This document shows, piece by piece, positions 8,361 through 18,314 of a DNA stretch of 64,000 nt. The stretch comes from Enterobacter cloacae complex sp. ECNIH7. GTDB lineage: Bacteria; Pseudomonadota; Gammaproteobacteria; Enterobacterales; Enterobacteriaceae. The notes beneath the pieces were generated by a model. That model made no database searches and had not been told where the DNA came from. It saw only the letters and a list, made by a program, of their open reading frames with translations. The stretch is from the NCBI RefSeq assembly GCF_002208095.1, contig NZ_CP017990.1:186001-250000 (forward strand), given 5' to 3'. Each line of letters starts with the position of its first letter. Position 1 is the stretch's first letter. The position numbers and the translations under genes are program-made.

Positions 8361-10391
8361 TTATTGATTACCTGCCCATACCACCATCACCTTATCGCCC
8401 ATGTGCTCGCGCACGAAGCCATATCCCTCTTTCAGCGACAATGTGGTTTGCTTGCCTTCACCGATCGCCGGATGGCGGGCGCGGAACTGGCCCAGCGTTT
8501 GCCAGTGGGCGACGGTTAGGGCCTGCTTACCCGTGACGTCCTGCCAGTTCATATCTGATCGGGTGCCCTGTAATGGGTCAGAACCTGTCGGCCCGAACGG
8601 ACGCTCGGATTCATCCCCGTAATAGATTTGTACGCTGCCCGGTGCTAACAGAAGCAGCTCCGCAGCTCGCTGGCCCCCTTCGCGGAACAGACGCGTATCG
8701 TGTGATGAGAGATAGCTCAGCACGTTGAAGCTTTGCAGCTTTTCCGCCATCTGCTGCCAGGTGAGATCCATATCTGCCAGACAATCCACTGCTTTTGCCG
8801 CCTGCTCCTGATAATCAAAGTTAATCATCGCATCAAAACCGTGGCGGTAATAATCGCTTTGCATCACCCCGTGCCCCCAGGATTCCCCGGTCATCCAGAA
8901 GGGTGCGTTGTCGAGCTTTTTATCCGGGTTCGCCCCTTTCCAGGCGGCCAGCGCCTGGCTTGCCTGGTCTTTCAGCTGTTGCCAGGCCGCAAGCTCAACG
9001 TGTTTCGCCGTATCCACCCGGAAACCGTCGATGCCGTAGTCACGTACCCACTGGCTCAGCCAGTGGGTCAGATAATCGCGCGGGGTATATCCCGGGATGG
9101 CCTTCGCGTGGGTGTCGGGCTTGTGTTGGTAAAAGTTAGGCAATCCGGAAGGCGTCGTGGATTCCGTTTTCAGATCCGGCAGAAATGCCAGCGACATGGT
9201 CAAATCGTCGAAGCCAGGGTTGTCGTAATCGCCGATGTCCGTGCGGATCCATTTCTTGCCCCACCATTTTTCCCATGCGGCTTTGTCGCTAAAGTTGATG
9301 TAGTCGTTAAAGCTGTGCCAGCTTTGGCCCGCGCCCGGCTTCCAGTCCGTCCAGCGTTCTCCCAGCGTCTTTTTCAGCTCATCACCCTGAAGGTACAGGG
9401 CACCAAACTGAAATTCCTGCATGTCTGCCAGCGTGGCATAGCCAACGTGGTTCATAACGATATCAAACAGAACGTGGATCCCGCGCTTGTGCGCTTCGTC
9501 GACAAGATGGCGTAAATCATCTTCGGTGCCCATGTTGGCGTCGAGCCTGGTCCAGTCCTGGGTGTAGTAGCCGTGATAGGCGTAGTGGGGGAAATCTCCT
9601 TTGGTGCCACCGCCTACCCAGCCGTGGATCTGCTCAAGCGGGGAGCTTATCCAGAGCGCGTTCACCCCCAACTGCTGTAAATAATCGAGCTTGCCGGCAA
9701 GTCCTTTGAGATCCCCGCCGTGGAAGGTGCCAATCTCTTGCATACCGTCTTTATGACGACCGTAGCTGTTGTCGTTGCCCGGGTCACCATTCACATAACG
9801 GTCGGTCAGCACAAAATAGACGGTGGCGTTTTGCCAGCTAAACGGCGCCGGCCTGTCGGTTTCGGCGCGCTCAAGCAGCAGCAGGCCGTTACTGTTAGCG
9901 GCTGGCTGCAGGGTGATTTTTCCATTCTGCACCGTCGCCGTCTGTTTACTGTAGTAGTCGCGCACCACGGAGCCTTCCGGGAAGGTACTGCTGACGTCCA
10001 GCGTCAGCGGTTTGCCGTCCCACTTCGGACACTGGCGGATAACGTTTGCAACCGGCTGTTCTGCGGTACTCTGAATCGTCAGCATGAGGGTGGGCGTGCC
10101 GGAGCGGGTATCAATCCGCATCTGGTAGTCACCGTCGCGGAAAAGGCGCCACTGCGGCGGCGTGCCGTCACAGGGCTTGAGCGACAGCATCTCATTGAGT
10201 TTTATCGCATCCGCAGGCTGCCAGCACGTCTTGTCAAAACTCAGCGTCAGAGGACGCGTACCCTTCGCAAGCTTTGCCTGGCTGGTGAAGACACCGGTGC
10301 CTTCGGCGGTAAATGCGTTAAACCCCGGCGATGACCAGTCGGCATGCGCCAGTGCGGGTAACATCAGAAAGGCTAATGCGGTACGTTTCAT
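8361..10391 (-). CDS. malS: Periplasmic alpha-amylase MalS
   Basis: Periplasmic GH13 alpha-amylase that cleaves maltodextrins before uptake by the maltose system. It has 676 residues, as in E. coli. The signal peptide is MKRTALAFLMLPALAHA, cut before DWSSPGF. GH13 signatures in order are VMNHVGYA (region I), GIDGFRVDTAKHVE with the nucleophile Asp (region II), GESWGHG with the acid/base Glu (region III) and LSSHDTRLF with the transition-state Asp (region IV). The N-terminal 190 residues are the MalS-specific extension. The start at 10391 gives a proper signal peptide; upstream codons do not. In E. coli it belongs to the MalT regulon; no MalT box was assigned here. Confidence 0.96.
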   Translation of the reverse strand: MKRTALAFLMLPALAHADWSSPGFNAFTAEGTGVFTSQAKLAKGTRPLTLSFDKTCWQPADAIKLNEMLSLKPCDGTPPQWRLFRDGDYQMRIDTRSGTPTLMLTIQSTAEQPVANVIRQCPKWDGKPLTLDVSSTFPEGSVVRDYYSKQTATVQNGKITLQPAANSNGLLLLERAETDRPAPFSWQNATVYFVLTDRYVNGDPGNDNSYGRHKDGMQEIGTFHGGDLKGLAGKLDYLQQLGVNALWISSPLEQIHGWVGGGTKGDFPHYAYHGYYTQDWTRLDANMGTEDDLRHLVDEAHKRGIHVLFDIVMNHVGYATLADMQEFQFGALYLQGDELKKTLGERWTDWKPGAGQSWHSFNDYINFSDKAAWEKWWGKKWIRTDIGDYDNPGFDDLTMSLAFLPDLKTESTTPSGLPNFYQHKPDTHAKAIPGYTPRDYLTHWLSQWVRDYGIDGFRVDTAKHVELAAWQQLKDQASQALAAWKGANPDKKLDNAPFWMTGESWGHGVMQSDYYRHGFDAMINFDYQEQAAKAVDCLADMDLTWQQMAEKLQSFNVLSYLSSHDTRLFREGGQRAAELLLLAPGSVQIYYGDESERPFGPTGSDPLQGTRSDMNWQDVTGKQALTVAHWQTLGQFRARHPAIGEGKQTTLSLKEGYGFVREHMGDKVMVVWAGNQ

Positions 10392-10705
10392 TCCTTTTTC
10401 CTGTCGCGGCATTTTTGACCAGTGTGCCATCAGGCGGGGGGCTGAAACTCATCCCCTGTCGCTTTCTGCCAGGAGGATGCGTGAGGATGAGTGATCTCGC
10501 GCAAAATTAGGCAGTTATCTGCGATAGCGCACACAGTTTTTGTGGAATGATGTTTTTATGAGCAAGTTTCAGGTGACATAGTTTCGGAATTGGACTATTT
10601 CTATACGTGCTCTTGAAGTCTATTTTTGATATGATTTGAGATTCCGCTCTCAAATTTGTGAAAAAAATAAGGTGTTGGGATGATTACATCCGACCAGGAG
10701 ACCTA

Positions 10706-11530
10706 ATGATATCGACTCCCATTCGACGATATGGGGCTGCGATACTCATGTTACTCACCACGGCATTTTCGGGTGAGGTGCTTGCGAAGACGCACACGGA
10801 TACAACGAGTAAGAAAGCCCACGTAATAAAGACGACAAGTAGTAAGGTTAGCAGTAAACAAGAGTATTCTCGCAATAGTGCAAAGAGTAGTTCACTTCCT
10901 GATTTGCGAAAATACCCTTCCGGAACACCAAGGAAAAAAGCGTTTCTCCGGACGGTAATGCCTTACATCACGAGTCAAAATGCCGCGATTACTGCGGATC
11001 GTAACTGGCTGATTTCCAAACAGTACGATAGCCGCTGGTCGCCGTCAGAGCGCGCGCGTCTGAAAGATATCACGAAGCGCTACAAGCTGAGCTGGAACGG
11101 TAACACCCGTCGTGTGCCGTGGAATGCTCTCCTTGAGCGTGTAGATATCATCCCGGGCAGCATGGTTGCTACCATGGCTGCTGCCGAAAGCGGCTGGGGT
11201 ACTTCTAAGCTTGCGCGTAGCAACAACAACCTTTTCGGCATGAAATGTGTGAAAGGTCGTTGTAATAATGCCCCTGGCAAGGTGAAAGGCTATTCGCAGT
11301 TTGAATCTGTGAAAGATTCCGTCAGCGCTTACGTAGTGAATCTGAACACGCACCCGGCCTACTCATCGTTCCGTAAATCACGCGCTCAGCTGCGTAAAGC
11401 GGACCAGGAGGTGACGGCCAGTACGATGATCCACAAGCTGAAAGGTTATTCGACAAAGGGACAGAGCTATAACAACTATCTGTTCGCCATGTACCAGGAT
11501 AACCAGCGTTTAATCGCCGCCCATATGTAA
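10706..11530 (+). CDS. bax: Bax, glucosaminidase-domain protein
   Basis: A 274-residue protein matching E. coli Bax in length and sequence (starts MISTPIRRYGA, ends DNQRLIAAHM). A signal peptide or N-terminal anchor covers about residues 1-28 (LLTTAFSGEVLAKT), followed by a Ser/Lys-rich linker and a C-terminal mannosyl-glycoprotein endo-beta-N-acetylglucosaminidase (GH73-like) domain. The motif MAAAESGWGTSKLARSNNNLFGMKC carries the expected catalytic glutamate. A role in peptidoglycan trimming is inferred from the fold. The ATG at 10706 follows CCAGGAGACCTA; an upstream ATG would add 16 unlikely residues. It faces xylR, with a shared bidirectional terminator, as in E. coli. Confidence 0.94.
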   Translation: MISTPIRRYGAAILMLLTTAFSGEVLAKTHTDTTSKKAHVIKTTSSKVSSKQEYSRNSAKSSSLPDLRKYPSGTPRKKAFLRTVMPYITSQNAAITADRNWLISKQYDSRWSPSERARLKDITKRYKLSWNGNTRRVPWNALLERVDIIPGSMVATMAAAESGWGTSKLARSNNNLFGMKCVKGRCNNAPGKVKGYSQFESVKDSVSAYVVNLNTHPAYSSFRKSRAQLRKADQEVTASTMIHKLKGYSTKGQSYNNYLFAMYQDNQRLIAAHM

Positions 11531-11534
11531 TCTC

Positions 11535-11570
11535 AAAAAAAACGCCTTCCACTGGAAGGCGTTTTTTTTT
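11535..11570. terminator. Bidirectional terminator between bax and xylR
   Basis: An 8-bp perfect stem (CGCCTTCC / GGAAGGCG, 11543-11561, loop ACT) is flanked by eight A on the left and nine T on the right, so it can terminate both convergent genes. Confidence 0.92.
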
Positions 11571-12749
11571 CTATATCAGCACCTCGCTGTGGCGATCCCG
11601 ATACTCCTTCGGCGTGGTGTCATACTCTTTGCGGAACACCGAATAGAAGTATTGCAGAGACGGGTAACCGCACATCTGCGAGATTTCGTTGATCGACAGT
11701 GACGTAGAAATGAGCAGGCTGCGTGCTTTCTCCAGCTTTTCAGCATGGATGACGGCATGAATGGTTTCGCCTACCTCTTCTTTAAAACGCTTCTCCAGAT
11801 TCGAACGCGAAATGCCCACCGAATCCAGCACCTGATCGACCTTAATCCCTTTGCAGGCGTGGTTGCGAATGTAGTGCATGGCCTGAATGACGGCCGGGTC
11901 GCTTAAGGAGCGATAATCGGTTGAGCGACGCTCCACGACGCGGACAGGAGGCACGAGCAAACGCTGAAGCGGCAGAGATTCTTTATCCAGCAGACGATGC
12001 AGCAGCTTCGCCGCCTGATAGCCCATCTGACGCGTGCCCTGAGCAACGGAGGAGAGCGCCACGCGAGACAGATAGCGGGTCAGTTCTTCGTTATCTATGC
12101 CAATCACGCACAGCTTTTCGGGCACCGGAATGTGTAAGTGTTCGCAGACCTGCAGCACGTGCCGCGCGCGAGCGTCCGTCACGGCGATAATACCGGTTTG
12201 CGGCGGCAGCGTTTGCAGCCAGTCCGCCAGGCGGTTTTGCGCGTGCTGCCAGTTTTCCGGCGCGGTCTCCAGCCCCTGGTACACCACGCCGCGATACTTC
12301 TCCTGTGCGACCAGCTGGCAAAATGCGTGTTCTCGCTCAACGGCCCAGCGCTTGCCGCTGGTGGCTGGTAACCCATAAAACGCGAAGCGATGGACGCCTT
12401 TTTCTTTTAAATGGAGAAAGGCGGCCTCGACCAGGGCATGGTTATCGGTGGCAATATAGTGGACCGGCGGATAGTGTTCGGGCGCATGATAGGAGCCGCC
12501 GACGCCCACTATCGGGACATCGACGTCGGTCAGCAGCTGCTCAATGACGGGATCGTCATAGTCGGCAATGACGCCATCGCCCAGCCAGTCTTTGATGTTC
12601 TCCAGACGGGTGCGAAAATCTTCTTCAATAAAAATGTCCCATTCAGATTGCGACGCCTGCAAATATTCACCAACACCTTCCACCACCTGACGGTCGTAGG
12701 CTTTATTGGCATTGAATAACAACGTAATGCGGTGACGCTTTTCAAACAT
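11571..12749 (-). CDS. xylR: Xylose operon activator XylR
   Basis: D-xylose-responsive AraC-family activator, 392 residues as in E. coli. The N-terminal two thirds have a LacI/ribose-binding-like sensory fold (KRHRITLLFNANKAYDRQVVEGVGEYL onward). The C-terminal hundred residues hold two helix-turn-helix motifs (KVDQVLDSVGISRSNLEKRFKEEVG and INEISQMCGYPSLQYFYSVFRKEY). With xylose bound it activates the divergent xylAB and xylFGH promoters. It follows xylH after 33 bases on the same strand, so it can be cotranscribed, although E. coli xylR also has its own weak promoter. Confidence 0.97.
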   Translation of the reverse strand: MFEKRHRITLLFNANKAYDRQVVEGVGEYLQASQSEWDIFIEEDFRTRLENIKDWLGDGVIADYDDPVIEQLLTDVDVPIVGVGGSYHAPEHYPPVHYIATDNHALVEAAFLHLKEKGVHRFAFYGLPATSGKRWAVEREHAFCQLVAQEKYRGVVYQGLETAPENWQHAQNRLADWLQTLPPQTGIIAVTDARARHVLQVCEHLHIPVPEKLCVIGIDNEELTRYLSRVALSSVAQGTRQMGYQAAKLLHRLLDKESLPLQRLLVPPVRVVERRSTDYRSLSDPAVIQAMHYIRNHACKGIKVDQVLDSVGISRSNLEKRFKEEVGETIHAVIHAEKLEKARSLLISTSLSINEISQMCGYPSLQYFYSVFRKEYDTTPKEYRDRHSEVLI

Positions 12750-12782
12750 GGCTCACTTCCCAATTAAGTCACAATACGGTTA

Positions 12783-13964
12783 TCAGGCCCGTCGCTTGGT
12801 GGCCGAGTCCATCCAGACTGCGAGTAAAAGAATGGCCCCCTTGACGATATACTGCCAAAACGTCGGGACGTCCATCATACTCATCCCGTTATCCAACGAC
12901 GCCATGATAAATGCCCCCATGACCGCGCCCGCCACGCTCCCGATACCCCCTGCGAGGCTGGTGCCACCAATGACGCAGGCGGCGATAGCATCCAGCTCGG
13001 CGATGTTACCGGCGGAGGGAGAACCGGCGCCCAGACGCGAGCTGAGGATCAGCCCGGCGATAGCGACCATCAGGCCGTTAATGGCGAAGACCGCCAGCTT
13101 GGTACGCTCGACATTGATACCCGAGAGGCGGGCAGCTTCAAGGTTGCCGCCAATGGCATAAATACGGCGGCCAAATGCGGTGCGCGTCGCCATAAACATA
13201 CCGGCCAGCAGTAAAAGCGCCAGCAGCAGGACGGGTGTCGGGACACCGCGATAGTCGTTCAGAAGCCAGATGGCGCCCAGCACAATGACCGCCGTGAGCG
13301 CCTGACGCCCCACCACCGAAGTTGACGCCGGAGAAGCCAGCCCCAGCGCCTGACGACGCATGCGTCCACGCCACTGCCACGCGACAAACCCCAGCAACCC
13401 CACCACACCGAGGGTAAAGCCCACGCTATCTGAGAGGTAACTCTGGCCAATCTGCGACATGGCTGCACTGGTCGGGGAGACGGTGGTGCCGTTAGTGATG
13501 CCGATTAAGATCCCGCGAAAGGCCAGCATCCCCGCCAGGGTGACAATGAACGATGGCACCTTACGGTAGGCAACCCACCAGCCGTTCCAGGCACCCAGAA
13601 CCAGACCCAGCACCAGCGTGACCGCCACGGTCAGCGGCAGCGGCCACCCGAGCCAGACGTCAAAAATCGCCGCCACGCCGCCGAGTAGACCCATCATCGA
13701 CCCGACCGACAGGTCGATCTCCGCGGAGATAATCACGAACACCATGCCCACGGCCAGAATGCCGGTGATGGCGGTCTGGCGGAGCAGGTTGGAGACGTTA
13801 CGCGCGCTTAAGTACGAGCCATCGGTCATCCAGGTAAAGAACAGCATGATGACGATAATGGCCGCGATCATCACGAAAACCTGCAGGTTAAGCGCTTTTA
13901 GCCCTGCGAATGCACCGGGCGTCGGAACAGCGACTTTGATATCAGACGGATTGCTTTTCGACAT
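12783..13964 (-). CDS. xylH: Xylose ABC transporter permease XylH
   Basis: Inner-membrane permease of the high-affinity XylFGH xylose importer, 393 residues, the E. coli length. There are about ten hydrophobic segments, including [18 protein letters not shown] near the N-terminus, and the sugar-ABC permease signature [23 protein letters not shown] with the conserved ALGG-like segment [15 protein letters not shown]. Its start overlaps the end of xylG by 23 bases, which implies translational coupling. Function is clear from family and operon. Confidence 0.97.
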   Translation of the reverse strand: MSKSNPSDIKVAVPTPGAFAGLKALNLQVFVMIAAIIVIMLFFTWMTDGSYLSARNVSNLLRQTAITGILAVGMVFVIISAEIDLSVGSMMGLLGGVAAIFDVWLGWPLPLTVAVTLVLGLVLGAWNGWWVAYRKVPSFIVTLAGMLAFRGILIGITNGTTVSPTSAAMSQIGQSYLSDSVGFTLGVVGLLGFVAWQWRGRMRRQALGLASPASTSVVGRQALTAVIVLGAIWLLNDYRGVPTPVLLLALLLLAGMFMATRTAFGRRIYAIGGNLEAARLSGINVERTKLAVFAINGLMVAIAGLILSSRLGAGSPSAGNIAELDAIAACVIGGTSLAGGIGSVAGAVMGAFIMASLDNGMSMMDVPTFWQYIVKGAILLLAVWMDSATKRRA

Positions 13965-15483
13965 GACGTTCGCTCCTTAAAGCGGCTTCCATCACCTGCT
14001 CCTGCGTCAGGTTCTGGTTAATCAGGTTGGCTTTCAGTTTTCCCTCGTGCATGACCAGCACGCGGTCGCTCAGGCCGAGCACTTCGGGTAACTCAGACGA
14101 AATGACAATGACGGCAATCCCTTGCTGTACAAGCTGATTAATCAGTTTGTAGATTTCATATTTGGCACCGATATCAATCCCGCGCGTGGGCTCATCAAGG
14201 ATTAATATGCGTGGATTGAGAAGCAGGCAGCGCGCCAGAATCGCCTTCTGCTGGTTTCCCCCGCTCAGGCGGCCTATCGCCAGCTCCGGCGAGGAGGTTT
14301 TGACCTTCAGCCGGGCAAGCGACTGGAGGATGCACTGCTGCTCGGCGGCATCGTCCAGGCTGCTCAGCGCGCCGGAGAATCGATCGAGTGCCGCAAGCGT
14401 AATGTTTTTACCCACTGCCATCACCGGTACGATGCCGTCTTTCTTACGATCTTCCGGCACCATGGCAATGCCGTGGGCAATCGCCTGCTGGCAGTTGTCG
14501 ATTTTCACCGGCTGACCGTCGATATAAACCGTGCCCTCCCAGCGCCCCGGCCACACGCCAAACAGGCACTGTACGGCTTCGGTGCGCCCGGCACCGACGA
14601 GGCCAGCAATCCCAAGAATTTCACCGCTGTGAAGGGAAAACGAGACGTTATTGACGCGCTTGATGTGGCGGTTAACGGGGTGCCACGCGGTCAGGTTTTC
14701 CACGCGCAGCACTTCATCGCCCTTAGCGTGAGGCTCATTCGGGTAGAGCGCCGTCAGCTCGCGGCCCACCATCATGGTGATGATGTCATCTTCACTCATG
14801 CCTGCGGCTTCACGCGTGCCGATGTGCTGCCCGTCGCGGATCACGCAGATGGTGTCCGAAATGGCTTTGACCTCGTTCAGCTTGTGCGAAATGTAGATGC
14901 AGGCGATGCCGTGGTTTTGCAGATCGCGGATGATGTTGAGCAGAACCGCGGTTTCCTGTTCGGTGAGCGAGGCCGTGGGCTCATCAAGGATCAGCAGCCT
15001 GACCTGCTTATTAAGCGCTTTCGCTATTTCGACCAGCTGCTGTTGCCCGAGGCCCAGATCCCCCACGCGGGTATCCGGTGAAATGTTGAGGCTCACCTGC
15101 GCCAGCAGCTTTTCGCAGCGGAGCGTCATGGTGTCGTAATCCAGCACGCCGCGGTGGGAAATTTCGGCCCCGAGGAAGATGTTCTCCAGCACGGTGAGAT
15201 GCTTCACCAGCGCCAGCTCCTGGTGAATGATGGCGATGCCTTTGCGCTCGGTATCGCGGATGTGTGTCGCCTGAATCACTTCGCCGGCAAAGACGATTTC
15301 GCCTTCGTAGCTGCCGTGTGGGTAGATCCCGCACAGCACTTTCATCAGCGTCGACTTGCCCGAGCCGTTCTCGCCGCACAGCGAAACCACTTCGCCGGGG
15401 TTCAACCGGAGGCTAACGTTGTCGACGGCTTTCACCGTGCCGAAGCGCTTGGTGATGCTTTTCATTTCAAGTAAATAGGGCAT
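13942..15483 (-). CDS. xylG: Xylose ABC transporter ATPase XylG
   Basis: Cytoplasmic ATPase of the xylose importer, 513 residues with two fused nucleotide-binding domains, typical of sugar ABC proteins. The first Walker A is GENGSGKS (37-44), followed by signature LGLGQQQ and Walker [12 protein letters not shown]. The second half has a degenerate Walker A (GLVGAGRTE), signature LSGGNQQ and Walker [13 protein letters not shown]. The degenerate second site is normal for this family. The start MPYLLEMK at 15483 matches E. coli XylG. It lies 72 bases after xylF and overlaps xylH by 23 bases. Confidence 0.97.
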   Translation of the reverse strand: MPYLLEMKSITKRFGTVKAVDNVSLRLNPGEVVSLCGENGSGKSTLMKVLCGIYPHGSYEGEIVFAGEVIQATHIRDTERKGIAIIHQELALVKHLTVLENIFLGAEISHRGVLDYDTMTLRCEKLLAQVSLNISPDTRVGDLGLGQQQLVEIAKALNKQVRLLILDEPTASLTEQETAVLLNIIRDLQNHGIACIYISHKLNEVKAISDTICVIRDGQHIGTREAAGMSEDDIITMMVGRELTALYPNEPHAKGDEVLRVENLTAWHPVNRHIKRVNNVSFSLHSGEILGIAGLVGAGRTEAVQCLFGVWPGRWEGTVYIDGQPVKIDNCQQAIAHGIAMVPEDRKKDGIVPVMAVGKNITLAALDRFSGALSSLDDAAEQQCILQSLARLKVKTSSPELAIGRLSGGNQQKAILARCLLLNPRILILDEPTRGIDIGAKYEIYKLINQLVQQGIAVIVISSELPEVLGLSDRVLVMHEGKLKANLINQNLTQEQVMEAALRSERHVEKQSV

Positions 15484-15521
15484 AACCGCTCCACATAACC
15501 CGAGGGAAGAACAGTACAACG

Positions 15522-15552
15522 TGATGCGCCCCCGCAGAGCAGGGGCTGCGCC
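15522..15552 (-). promoter_or_regulatory. Intercistronic hairpin after xylF
   Basis: The xylF-xylG gap contains GCGCCCCCGC and GCAGGGGCTGCGCC, which fold into a stable hairpin without a U tract. Such structures protect the 3' end of the binding-protein message and help make XylF more abundant than XylG and XylH. That role is inferred from other sugar ABC operons. Confidence 0.55.
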
Positions 15553-15555
15553 GGA

Positions 15556-16548
15556 TTACAGTTCGCTCTTCTTGTGGAAACCGTCTTTAACCACGGTGGC
15601 GTCAATGTTCTCTTTATTGACTTCAATCGGCGTGAGCAGGCGAGCTGGAACGTCTTTCAGGCCGTTATTCAGCGTTGCATCTGCTTTAGGTTGTTTGCCA
15701 TTGCCCAGCTCCACGGCGATTTCCGCCGCCGTATTGGCCAACTGGGTAATCGGTTTGTAGACCGTCATGGTTTGGGTGCCTGCGATAATGCGTTTTACGC
15801 CAGCCAGATCGGCATCCTGTCCTGAAATGGCGACTTTTCCGGCCAGCCCCTGCGCGCTCAGGGCCTGGATAGCACCGCCTGCAGTGGCATCGTTGGAGGC
15901 CACAACCGCATCAATTTTGTTGTTGTTGGCCGTCAGCGCGTTTTCCATAATTTTCAGCGCGTTTTCTGGCAGCCAGCCGTCGGCCCACTGATCGCCAACC
16001 ACTTTAATTTTCCCGTTATCGATGTACGGCTTAAGGACTTTCATTTGCCCTTCGCGGAACAGTTTGGCGTTGTTATCTACCGGAGATCCGCCCATCAGAA
16101 AATAATTGCCCTGAGGCACTTTGTCGATCAGGCTTTGCGCCTGTAATTCCCCGACTTTTTCATTGTCGAACGAAATATAATAATCAATATCCGCATTATT
16201 AATCATGCGGTCATAGGCCAGGACTTTTATGCCTTCCTGTTTGGCTTCTTTCACCACGTTACTTAATACCTGGCCGTTATAGGGGATAATGACCAGAACA
16301 TCGACGCCACGGTTGATCATATTCTCGATCTGCGACATTTGTGTTTCTTCATTGCCGTTAGCCGACTGAACAAACACGCTGGCGCCGAGGGATTCTGCCT
16401 TCTTCACAAAAATATCGCGATCTTTTTGCCAGCGCTCCAGGCGGAGGTCGTCAATCGCCATACCAATTTTGACCTCTTTGGCATGTCCTGCAAAGCTTGC
16501 AAGGAGGAGCGTGGCGCAGAGCGTTAGAGTCAGGTTCTTTATCTTCAT
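15556..16548 (-). CDS. xylF: Xylose-binding periplasmic protein XylF
   Basis: Periplasmic D-xylose-binding component of XylFGH, 330 residues. The signal peptide is about residues 1-23 (MKIKNLTLTLCATLLLASFAGHA, cut before KEVKIGMAID). The mature protein is a type I sugar-binding protein with the ligand-contact segments MAIDDLRLERWQKD, ANGNEETQ, YDRMINNADIDYY, ASNDATAGGA and SGQDADL, all as in E. coli. It is the first gene of xylFGHR, transcribed from the shared control region with xylA. The start MKIKN follows AAGGCCTAATAATT. Confidence 0.97.
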   Translation of the reverse strand: MKIKNLTLTLCATLLLASFAGHAKEVKIGMAIDDLRLERWQKDRDIFVKKAESLGASVFVQSANGNEETQMSQIENMINRGVDVLVIIPYNGQVLSNVVKEAKQEGIKVLAYDRMINNADIDYYISFDNEKVGELQAQSLIDKVPQGNYFLMGGSPVDNNAKLFREGQMKVLKPYIDNGKIKVVGDQWADGWLPENALKIMENALTANNNKIDAVVASNDATAGGAIQALSAQGLAGKVAISGQDADLAGVKRIIAGTQTMTVYKPITQLANTAAEIAVELGNGKQPKADATLNNGLKDVPARLLTPIEVNKENIDATVVKDGFHKKSEL

Positions 16549-16919
16549 AATTATTAGGCCTTTTTGTAGGGGTATGTGTTGCTGAGATAAAAGAAACATT
16601 CACTGCTGAGACGCAGCAAATTTTTAACGCGGAAAGGCGGGCTGGCAATTACAGATTTTTATCTTCTCATTATGATATTTGGTTTATTTCTGAATTTATG
16701 ACCGCGATCGGATTTTAAAATACGTAACGTCTTAATTACATTTGATTCTGGAATACGCGCCGAAAAATAGTTTGTCTGCGCATTATTTTGCGAGCCAGCG
16801 CACAGTTGTGCATTCTCTCAATAGCAGTGTGAAATAACGTAATTGAGCAACCCAAAATGTCTATTCACTATTACTCCTGTATCAACGACTCGCCGCATAC
16901 CCTGATTATGGAGCTCAAT
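16549..16919. promoter_or_regulatory. Divergent xylF / xylA control region
   Basis: This 371-base AT-rich spacer controls both arms of xylose use. On the xylA side, a CRP-like half-matching site TGTGC-N6-TCAAT lies at 16807-16822. The XylR-type element GAAATAACGTAATTGAGC follows at 16831-16848, nearly identical to the E. coli xylA operator as I remember it. The leader ending CTGATTATGGAGCTCAATATG is also conserved. The xylF-side operator should lie near 16580-16640 (GTTTCTTTTATCTCAGCAAC region read on the minus strand). No open gene is present. Confidence 0.8.
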
Positions 16920-18242
16920 ATGCAAGCTTATTTCGACCAACTCGATCGTGTTCGTTACGAAGGCCCAAAAACGACCAATCCTTTAGCATTTCGTCACTAC
17001 AACCCGGATGAGCTGGTGCTGGGTAAGCGCATGGAAGATCATCTGCGCTTTGCCGCCTGTTACTGGCATACCTTCTGCTGGAACGGCGCCGATATGTTCG
17101 GCGTGGGTTCCTTTGACCGCCCGTGGCAGCAGCCGGGTGAGGCCATTGAGCTGGCAAAGCGCAAAGCTGATGTCGCATTTGAGTTCTTCCACAAGCTAAA
17201 CGTGCCGTACTACTGCTTCCATGACGTGGACGTGTCGCCGGAAGGGGCGTCGCTGAAAGAGTATCTGAACAATTTTGCGCAGATGGTGGATGTACTGGCG
17301 GCGAAACAGCAGCAAAGCGGCGTGAAGCTGCTCTGGGGCACGGCAAACTGCTTCACCAACCCACGCTACGGCGCGGGCGCGGCAACCAATCCGGATCCGG
17401 AAGTGTTTAGCTGGGCAGCCACGCAGGTGGTGACGGCAATGAACGCTACGCATCAGCTGGGTGGCGAGAACTATGTCCTGTGGGGTGGCCGTGAAGGTTA
17501 TGAAACGCTGCTGAACACCGACCTGCGTCAGGAGCGCGAGCAGATTGGCCGCTTTATGCAGATGGTTGTCGACCATAAGCACAAAATCGGCTTCCGCGGC
17601 ACGCTGCTGATCGAGCCGAAACCGCAGGAACCGACCAAGCATCAGTATGACTACGACGTGGCGACGGTGTATGGCTTCCTGAAGCAGTTCGGTCTGGAAA
17701 AAGAGATTAAAGTGAACATTGAAGCCAACCACGCCACGCTGGCGGGCCACTCTTTCCATCACGAGATCGCGTCTGCCATTGCGCTGGGCATTTTCGGCTC
17801 TGTCGATGCGAACCGTGGCGATGCACAGCTGGGCTGGGACACCGATCAGTTCCCGAACAGCGTGGAAGAGAATGCGCTGGTGATGTACGAGATCGTCAAA
17901 GCGGGCGGTTTCACCACCGGCGGCCTGAACTTTGACGCCAAGGTACGCCGTCAGAGCACCGACAAATACGACCTGTTCTACGGCCACATTGGCGCGATGG
18001 ACACCATGGCGCTGGCGCTGAAAGTGGCCGCGCGCATGATTGAAGACGGCGATCTGGATAAGCGCGTAGCGAAGCGTTACAGCGGCTGGAACAGTGAGCT
18101 GGGCCAGCAAATCTTGAAAGGTCAGTTATCGCTGGCGGAAATTGCGAAGTACGCTGAACAACAGCAGCTGGCGCCGCAGCACCAGAGCGGGCACCAGGAA
18201 CTGCTGGAAAATCTCGTAAACCACTATCTGTTTGATAAGTGA
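16920..18242 (+). CDS. xylA: Xylose isomerase XylA
   Basis: Converts D-xylose to D-xylulose in the cytoplasm; 440 residues, the same length and numbering as E. coli. His101 sits in [13 protein letters not shown]. Metal ligands are in IEPKPQEP (Glu232), [12 protein letters not shown] (Glu268, His271), SVDANRGD (Asp296), GWDTDQFP (Asp307, Asp309) and NFDAKVRR (Asp339). It is a class II isomerase. The ATG at 16920 follows TATGGAGCTCAAT; an in-frame ATG 63 bases upstream lies in the conserved leader and is unlikely. It is the first gene of xylAB, separated from xylB by one REP unit. Confidence 0.98.
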   Translation: MQAYFDQLDRVRYEGPKTTNPLAFRHYNPDELVLGKRMEDHLRFAACYWHTFCWNGADMFGVGSFDRPWQQPGEAIELAKRKADVAFEFFHKLNVPYYCFHDVDVSPEGASLKEYLNNFAQMVDVLAAKQQQSGVKLLWGTANCFTNPRYGAGAATNPDPEVFSWAATQVVTAMNATHQLGGENYVLWGGREGYETLLNTDLRQEREQIGRFMQMVVDHKHKIGFRGTLLIEPKPQEPTKHQYDYDVATVYGFLKQFGLEKEIKVNIEANHATLAGHSFHHEIASAIALGIFGSVDANRGDAQLGWDTDQFPNSVEENALVMYEIVKAGGFTTGGLNFDAKVRRQSTDKYDLFYGHIGAMDTMALALKVAARMIEDGDLDKRVAKRYSGWNSELGQQILKGQLSLAEIAKYAEQQQLAPQHQSGHQELLENLVNHYLFDK

Positions 18243-18259
18243 TTGAGCTGAAGATGCAC

Positions 18260-18290
18260 GTAGGCCCGGTAAGCGTTAGCGCCACCGGGC
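18260..18290. repeat. Single REP unit between xylA and xylB
   Basis: A REP palindrome (GTAGGCCCGGTAAGCGTTAG then GCCACCGGGC) fills much of the 72-base xylA-xylB gap. Here it could stabilise the xylA part of the transcript. Confidence 0.8.
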
Positions 18291-18314
18291 ATTTCTGTTA
18301 AAGGAGTCACCGTA

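Noticed and set aside
11921..12378. Plus-strand open frames inside xylR
   Set aside because: They are Arg- and Ser-rich shadows of xylR codons without start signals or similarity.
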